The notes beneath the pieces were generated by a model, which had not been told where the DNA came from, did no database searches, and worked only from the letters and a program-made list of their open reading frames with translations. A program made the translations under genes and the position numbers. Positions 13,354 through 17,526 of a stretch of DNA of 17,526 nt are shown here, piece after piece; position 1 is the stretch's first letter; each line of letters opens with the position of its first letter. The DNA comes from an uncultured Bacilli bacterium (GTDB lineage: Bacteria > Bacillota_I > Bacilli_A > RF39 > UBA660), in assembly GCA_947623755.1 (NCBI GenBank), contig CANQHB010000011.1, positions 1-17,526 of the forward strand. The letters run 5' to 3'.

Positions 13354-14091
13354 ATGTACAAACATTGTATATTTCTAGCCAGTGCCTATAATATAAAAAG
13401 TAGAATAGCAATGAATTTTATAGATTTATCTTTAGAAGATTACAATAAAATATATAATGAAATAACAAGCAAATGTGGAACGGATATAAACCTATCTATT
13501 CATTATATTCCCACTGATAGCAAATCTTTTGAATCTGTAAAAAAACATGATCCATTTTTTGAAGATGTAACTGAAATAAAAAGTTTAAAAGAATTTATAA
13601 ACTTAATCTACAAAGATCGGGATTTAACTGGTTTGGAAGTCGCTAAATACATTATATCAAAATATCCTTGCACTCATTTAAAATTAGAAAAATTAACTTA
13701 TTTATGTTATGCTGATTATTTGTGTGAAAATAAAGAGCCATTATTTAATGATAAAATATATGCTTATCATTTAGGGCCGGTCATTAAATCAGTCTATAAA
13801 GCCTATAAAAGGAATTTACTTAAAAATGTAGAAGATAATAAAATTGTTTATGAATCTTTAAATAAAAAAATGCCCCATCAAAGTAGAATTATGGCATCTC
13901 GTAATGGTTTAAATAAATTAATAAGCATTAATAAAACATTAGAAAAATATCAAGATTTAAAAGCTCGGGAATTAGTGGAATTAACTCATAAATCAAACAG
14001 TCCATGGGAAAATAGTGGCGCCGGTAAAAAATCATATCAAATTATAACCGATGAAACAATTTTAAAATATCATAAATATGAAACAATTTAA
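13354..14091 (+). CDS. Panacea (SocA-like) domain protein, probable antitoxin
   Basis: A 245-aa protein from ATG 13354, 1 bp after the synthetase stop; GAGGTG at 13342-13347 is its ribosome site. Residues 1-90 are a family-specific N-terminal region. About 92-235 is the Panacea domain: LTGLEVAKYIISKY, LKLEKLTYLCYADYL (109-123), AYHLGPVIKSVYKAY (137-151), and a C-terminal WENSGAGKKSYQIIT segment with the usual helix-rich ending. Panacea proteins act as antitoxins for many unrelated toxins, including toxSAS enzymes, with specificity often set by extra regions. Here the N-terminal extension would be the toxin-specific part (inference). The toxin-first order and tight coupling would keep the two in balance. 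Confidence 0.8.
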   Translation: MYKHCIFLASAYNIKSRIAMNFIDLSLEDYNKIYNEITSKCGTDINLSIHYIPTDSKSFESVKKHDPFFEDVTEIKSLKEFINLIYKDRDLTGLEVAKYIISKYPCTHLKLEKLTYLCYADYLCENKEPLFNDKIYAYHLGPVIKSVYKAYKRNLLKNVEDNKIVYESLNKKMPHQSRIMASRNGLNKLISINKTLEKYQDLKARELVELTHKSNSPWENSGAGKKSYQIITDETILKYHKYETI

Positions 14092-14116
14092 AAGAGCACT
14101 AACAAGTGCTTTTTTA
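14091..14116. terminator. Bidirectional terminator between the TA pair and the regulator
   Basis: AAAGAGCACT (14091-14100) pairs with AGTGCTTTTT (14105-14114) around AACA. A T-run closes it on the plus strand and CTTTT on the minus strand. It overlaps the stop codons of both convergent genes. Confidence 0.8.
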
Positions 14117-14644
14117 AATGTCTATAAATTGTTTTATTTCACTATCTTTTAATTTAACCTTTTTATTTCTTCTAAGACAATTATCCGTATTCCCACAACA
14201 CCAATCGGCACTATAACCAAAATTATTACAAATATCTTTAAATACCGAACTTGATATACTCATTTTTCCACTTTCGTAGTAGCTGATACTACTTCTTTCT
14301 GTATGAATTATATTTGCCATCTCTTCCTGGGTTAATCCTTCAATTTTTCTAATTATTCTTAAATTATTACCTAAATATTTTAAATCTAAATCACTTTTAA
14401 AATTATATATATTTCTATCAAACTTAGTTGTAAGACCTAATATATAATCAATAGGTACTTTATAAAAATAAGCTAATCTAACTAATTGTTTTAAAGATAT
14501 CTCTGCATAGCCGTTTTCCCAAGAATTAACTAATGCTTGAGAAACATTTAAAGCTTTGGCTAGTTCACTCTGAGTTATACCTTTTATATTTCTAAGCAAT
14601 CTAATTCTAATTTCAATAACTGTTAAATCTTTGTCTATATCCAT
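14114..14644 (-). CDS. Double helix-turn-helix (XRE) regulator
   Basis: A 176-aa protein from the ATG at 14642-14644, preceded by GGTAAAG; the frame extends to a GTG four codons earlier. It carries two complete XRE/Cro-type HTH domains. The first is residues 13-70 (LRNIKGITQSELAKALNVSQALVNSWENG, then a PIDYILGLT ending). The second is 92-150 (LRIIRKIEGLTQEEMANIIHTERSSISYYESG, then a SADWCCGNT ending). Each ends in the PxxYLLGxT-like tail typical of phage-type repressors. Two DNA-binding domains in one chain suggest recognition of paired sites. It is divergent from the large surface gene, whose promoter region holds spaced repeats, so it is a good candidate regulator of that gene (inference). 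The C-terminal 25 residues are lysine-rich. Confidence 0.85.
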   Translation of the reverse strand: MDIDKDLTVIEIRIRLLRNIKGITQSELAKALNVSQALVNSWENGYAEISLKQLVRLAYFYKVPIDYILGLTTKFDRNIYNFKSDLDLKYLGNNLRIIRKIEGLTQEEMANIIHTERSSISYYESGKMSISSSVFKDICNNFGYSADWCCGNTDNCLRRNKKVKLKDSEIKQFIDI

Positions 14645-14670
14645 AATCTTTACCACTCTTTAATATAACT

Positions 14671-14698
14671 ATTATCACGTTTTGTATAATAATTACAA
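14671..14698 (-). promoter_or_regulatory. Possible promoter of the HTH regulator
   Basis: On the minus strand: TTGTAA (14693-14698), 16 bp, GATAAT (14671-14676). The spacing is short by one and the -35 weak. Confidence 0.4.
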
Positions 14699-14729
14699 TA
14701 AATTAAAACAAATGAACAATTTTAAATAA

Positions 14730-14806
14730 AAATAATCACAAATAATCTTGAAAATAATTAATCCATGTGATATATTTTAATTATAAAAATATAAATAATC
14801 ACAAAT
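14730..14806. promoter_or_regulatory. Phased operator-like repeats in front of the large surface gene
   Basis: AAATAATCACAAAT occurs exactly at 14730-14743 and 14793-14806. The inverted core TGTGAT lies between them at 14766-14771. Core starts (14735, 14766, 14798) are 31 and 32 bp apart, three helical turns, and they bracket the -35 and -10 boxes. This layout suits cooperative binding or looping by a multi-site repressor; the neighbouring double-HTH protein is the obvious candidate. Confidence 0.5.
14748..14776 (+). promoter_or_regulatory. Promoter of the large surface gene
   Basis: TTGAAA (14748-14753), a 17-bp spacer, then TATATT (14771-14776). The message would begin near 14783. GGAAGTGG (14807-14814) is the ribosome site before ATG 14819. 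Confidence 0.75.
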
Positions 14807-14818
14807 GGAAGTGGAATA

Positions 14819-17526
14819 ATGAAAAAGAAAAGTATAATAATAGTAAGTGTTTTATTATTGATAAGTATAGGAATATTTGTAACCTATGCTTTTATCTCAA
14901 CTGGAGGAAAACAAACTCTAGCTAATAGTTTTACTAGTGGTTGTCTAAGTATTACTATAGATAGCGAGTCTCCCTCAATAAATATAAATGGCGCATTTCC
15001 TGTAACCGATGTTGAAGGTTTAAAAGGGGATAGTTATTCTTTTAAAATTAGAAATACTTGTAATCAAGATGAAAACTATATGATTAATTTGGAGTCTTTA
15101 AATCAATCACCAAATAGTTTAAATCCAATCTATATAAAAACAGCCTTATCAAGTGATACTTTTGATAATATAATTACCAAATTAAATAGTGATATTGAAA
15201 CAGACCACTATATTGAAGGTACTTATATTTCCCATAATTTATATGATGGAACAATTAAAGCTAGTGAAACTAAAACATTCAATTTAAAACTATGGATGGA
15301 TTATGACACTACAACCGAACAGGGATTAAATAAAACATATCAATCAAGAATAAATGTAATAGCCAGTAGTAAAGCAACACCAGATGATATAAGTGAAGTC
15401 TTAACTGAGAAAAAAGGCAAAACAGTTGAAGGAACCATAACTGGAAGTGCAACAAGTGCTAATTATTGTACTTCAACTGGCAATGCCTGTGAACCAAATA
15501 AAGCAGTAGATATTGCTGATAACAAAATAAAACCAACTTTAGAAGATACAGAAAAAGAACAAATAGTCTGCACCAAATTAGATGATAAAAAAGTAGTATG
15601 TAGTAATCCGGTAAATAATAAATATTGTCCAGCCGGAGCAAGCAGTTGTGAATCAATACTAGCCGATATTGAACCAACAGATACAGAAAAAATAACAGGC
15701 CCATCATGTAATGATAATGAGCAGTGCGGAGAAACAAATATGAACCAAAATGGAATATATATGGCTGAAGATGATGATGGTACAAGTTATGTATATAGGG
15801 GAACAATAGATAATAACTGGTTTAAATTTGGTCAAACCACAAATGGAGAAGATATATGGTGGCGAATAATCCGAATAAATGGAGATGGAACCATAAGATT
15901 AATTTATGCTGGCGAAGGAACAGCACCATCAGGAAATGGCCAAAATATCGAGACAACAAAAACAAAATATAATTCACAAAGTAATGATAATACCTATGTA
16001 GGATATTATACAGGAGTAACAGGAGAAACAGATTTTAGTAAAACGCATTCTAATACTACACAAAGCACTGTAGCAGCAAGAGTAGAAACATGGTTTAGTA
16101 GTGAAACAAATTTACATGAAACAGCCCAATTAAATAATATAGATGAAAATGCGGGATTTTGTAATAATAGACAAATAAGTGAGAAAGCAGGAGAATGGTA
16201 TACAAGCGAAGAATCATCAAATAGAGGAACCGGAACAGTAGTAACAGCATATAAAGGACGGTATAATACCTTTGATAAATCAACAAGTTGGCGAACAGAT
16301 GTAAATTATGCAAATTTAAAGTGTAGTAGTAGTGCCGATGATTTTGAAGAAAATACAGATTATAAAAGAGATTACTATACGTGGAAAACTAAAGCAACAA
16401 GAGGAAATAAAGCTTTAGATTATCCAGTAGGACAAATAACGGTGGATGAAGTAATACTAGCTGGCGGATTCGGGGGACAAGCAAATTCAGGATATTGGCT
16501 AAACTCTGGAACGTACTATTGGACAATGTCTCCGCGTAGCTTTGACAACGGTAGTGCTATCGTGTTCGTTGTGTGGAGTAATGGCCGCCTCAGCACTGGC
16601 AACGTGGACAACACTAACGTTGGTGTACGCCCTGTAATCAATTTAAAATCAGATTTAAAATTACTAGGAAATGGAACAAAAGAAAATCCATATAGAATAG
16701 ATGAACGAGATAAATTACAAGAAGCAGGAACTACAATATTAGCCAATAATGAATTAAAAGGAGTAGTATCTTCAATAACAGGCCCATCATGTATTGATGA
16801 AACTTGCTATAGTGGTGGTATAGCAAGTATGCAACAAAATGGATTATATGAAGCTACGGATGATGATGGAACAAGCTATATATTTAGAGGGACAATAGAT
16901 AATAACTGGGTAAAGTTTGGAAAAGATGGTTCTAACAATGATATATGGTGGCGAATCATCCGAATAAATGGCAATGGAAGTTTAAGATTAATATATACTG
17001 GAGTTGGCTCTAGTGCTCCATCAACAACAGTTCCAGATACTAATGCTGTAAGTAGAACAACATATAATACAAAGTTTAATGATAATACATATGTTGGTTA
17101 TTATACTGTTGATACAGAAAATATAGCAAATAAGGCGACTAGTTCATATGTTATAGCACATAATGGAGATAAAAAAAGTACAATAGCCGAACAGGTTGAT
17201 ACATGGTTTATAGGAACAAATTTGAAAGACCAAGCACAATTAAAACATATCGATGAAAATGCGGGTTTTTGTAATGATAGAGAAATAGCAGCTACTAATC
17301 ATGGATATAATAATTATACAAATGAAGGTTATGGAGACAAATCTACATGGTATGCTCCATTTGATAGATTAGCAGAAAGTGATAGTTCAAATAATTATAG
17401 TAGAACTAAACAATATCCAACTTTAAAATGTAAAAATAAATCAAGAGATTTATATACATGGAAAGGCCATGCAAAAGAAGGAAATAAAAAGTTAGAAAAT
17501 CCAGTAGGTTTAATAACCATGGATGA
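14819..17526 (+). CDS. Large surface protein with tandem variable domains (partial at 3' end)
   Basis: Open from ATG 14819 to the window end: 902 complete codons, no stop. Residues 1-6 are basic, 6-25 are a hydrophobic signal or anchor, then YAFISTGGKQTLANSFTSGCL resembles the start of TasA/camelysin-type proteins. Residues about 40-185 form an Ig-like beta region (FKIRNTCNQDENYMINLES, ETKTFNLKLWMDY, YQSRINVIASS). About 190-290 is a cysteine-rich linker (about ten Cys). Two copies of the surface repeat follow: B from residue 292 with its variable segment at 573-604, and C from residue 653, cut off before its variable segment. A helical linker (DERDKLQEAG...NNELKGVVSS) joins them, and both start with ITGPSC. 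It is probably a displayed binding protein with several independently varying sites. Codon use favours A-ending codons (ATA, ACA, GGA, GTA), unlike the housekeeping block. Confidence 0.82.
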   Translation, partial: MKKKSIIIVSVLLLISIGIFVTYAFISTGGKQTLANSFTSGCLSITIDSESPSININGAFPVTDVEGLKGDSYSFKIRNTCNQDENYMINLESLNQSPNSLNPIYIKTALSSDTFDNIITKLNSDIETDHYIEGTYISHNLYDGTIKASETKTFNLKLWMDYDTTTEQGLNKTYQSRINVIASSKATPDDISEVLTEKKGKTVEGTITGSATSANYCTSTGNACEPNKAVDIADNKIKPTLEDTEKEQIVCTKLDDKKVVCSNPVNNKYCPAGASSCESILADIEPTDTEKITGPSCNDNEQCGETNMNQNGIYMAEDDDGTSYVYRGTIDNNWFKFGQTTNGEDIWWRIIRINGDGTIRLIYAGEGTAPSGNGQNIETTKTKYNSQSNDNTYVGYYTGVTGETDFSKTHSNTTQSTVAARVETWFSSETNLHETAQLNNIDENAGFCNNRQISEKAGEWYTSEESSNRGTGTVVTAYKGRYNTFDKSTSWRTDVNYANLKCSSSADDFEENTDYKRDYYTWKTKATRGNKALDYPVGQITVDEVILAGGFGGQANSGYWLNSGTYYWTMSPRSFDNGSAIVFVVWSNGRLSTGNVDNTNVGVRPVINLKSDLKLLGNGTKENPYRIDERDKLQEAGTTILANNELKGVVSSITGPSCIDETCYSGGIASMQQNGLYEATDDDGTSYIFRGTIDNNWVKFGKDGSNNDIWWRIIRINGNGSLRLIYTGVGSSAPSTTVPDTNAVSRTTYNTKFNDNTYVGYYTVDTENIANKATSSYVIAHNGDKKSTIAEQVDTWFIGTNLKDQAQLKHIDENAGFCNDREIAATNHGYNNYTNEGYGDKSTWYAPFDRLAESDSSNNYSRTKQYPTLKCKNKSRDLYTWKGHAKEGNKKLENPVGLITMD
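15692..16705 (+). repeat. Surface repeat domain, copy B
   Basis: The first copy in the large protein. It starts ITGPSC and ends GNGTKENPYRI. Over the 78 residues before the variable segment it is about 82% identical to copy A by hand count. It keeps WWRIIRINGDGTIRLIY, ENAGFCNNRQIS, LKC, YTWK, PVGQITVDEVILAGGF, YWTMSP and GVRPVINLK. Confidence 0.82.
16535..16630 (+). other. Hypervariable segment VR2 (candidate DGR variable region)
   Basis: 32 codons between TATTGGACAATGTCTCCG and CCTGTAATCAATTTAAAA. Fifteen of the 32 are NNC codons: AGC, GAC, AAC, ATC, TTC, GGC, CGC, CTC, AGC, GGC, AAC, GAC, AAC, AAC, CGC. GC is 51 of 96 (53%), in strong contrast to both flanks. Randomising the adenines of AAC template codons gives exactly NNC codons. 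The 30 bp before and 27 bp after match copy A at all but about two bases each. Confidence 0.6.
16775..17526 (+). repeat. Surface repeat domain, copy C (partial)
   Basis: Second copy in the large protein, starting ITGPSCIDETC. It keeps DDDGTSYIFRG, NNWVKFGK, DIWWRIIRINGNGSLRLIY, ENAGFCND, LKC, YTWK and PVGLITMDE. The middle part is more divergent (YNNYTNEGYGDKSTWYAPF). The window ends about 30 residues before the place where its variable segment should start. Confidence 0.8.

Noticed and set aside
1..17526. DGR reverse transcriptase, accessory protein or template repeat within the window
   Set aside because: No YxDD-type reverse transcriptase frame is present and no AAC-rich near-copy of the variable segments was found outside the surface genes.
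1..17526. CRISPR array
   Set aside because: The only direct repeats are the protein-domain copies, the 108-bp duplication and short promoter or tRNA-side repeats; there is no repeat-spacer periodicity.
1..17526. Mycoplasma-type genetic code (TGA = Trp)
   Set aside because: Tryptophan is TGG throughout, and TGA ends the dehydrogenase and transglycosylase-like genes at positions that fit operon overlaps.

Overview
The window reads as chromosomal DNA from an AT-rich, Gram-positive-type bacterium of the Bacilli / Mollicutes-like gut lineages. The reasons are very low GC, A/T-ending codons, strong AGGAGG-like ribosome binding sites, Firmicutes-type promoters (TTGACA-17-TATATT, TGnTATAAT), spoVS, and a DUF1292-like gene. 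TGA is used as a stop (7577-7579, 6859-6861), so this is not the Mycoplasma code. The lineage is inferred from gene content; no marker was searched.

Layout. (1) 98-2035: a membrane-anchored surface protein whose C-terminal domain holds a short hypervariable segment. Hairpins, a terminator and two Spo0A-box-like sites follow. (2) 2260-3347: a PD-(D/E)XK (Rpn-type) nuclease gene, then a separate short gene that repeats only its C-terminal part. (3) 3434-8799: a co-directional housekeeping block: six-helix membrane protein, SAM methyltransferase, spoVS, then a tight operon of DUF1292-like protein, membrane-anchored lytic-transglycosylase-like protein, short-chain dehydrogenase and PLP-dependent methionine gamma-lyase-family protein. 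(4) 8961-9390: five tRNA genes (Val, Thr, Tyr, Gln, Lys) behind a strong promoter, each encoding CCA. (5) 9526-10521, minus strand: an alanine-racemase-like protein that appears to lack the catalytic lysine and tyrosine. (6) Enolase and purine nucleoside phosphorylase. (7) 12753-14091: a RelA/SpoT-fold small synthetase followed after 1 bp by a Panacea-domain protein, the arrangement of a toxSAS toxin-antitoxin pair. (8) A double-HTH regulator on the minus strand, divergent from a very large surface protein (14819 to beyond the window end) carrying tandem copies of the domain found in the first gene.

The most striking signal is in the two surface genes. Their C-terminal domains are about 80% identical up to a YWTMSP motif. 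They then differ almost completely over about 32 codons, then match again at GVRPVINLK. The divergent stretch in the second gene is about 53% GC and full of NNC codons in a genome that avoids them. This is the pattern expected of diversity-generating retroelement (DGR) targets, in which adenines of AAC template codons are randomised. No reverse transcriptase or template repeat lies in the window, so the link is an inference. The surface genes, the nuclease with its stand-alone C-terminal partner, and the toxSAS-Panacea pair together give the window an accessory character at both ends around a conserved core.
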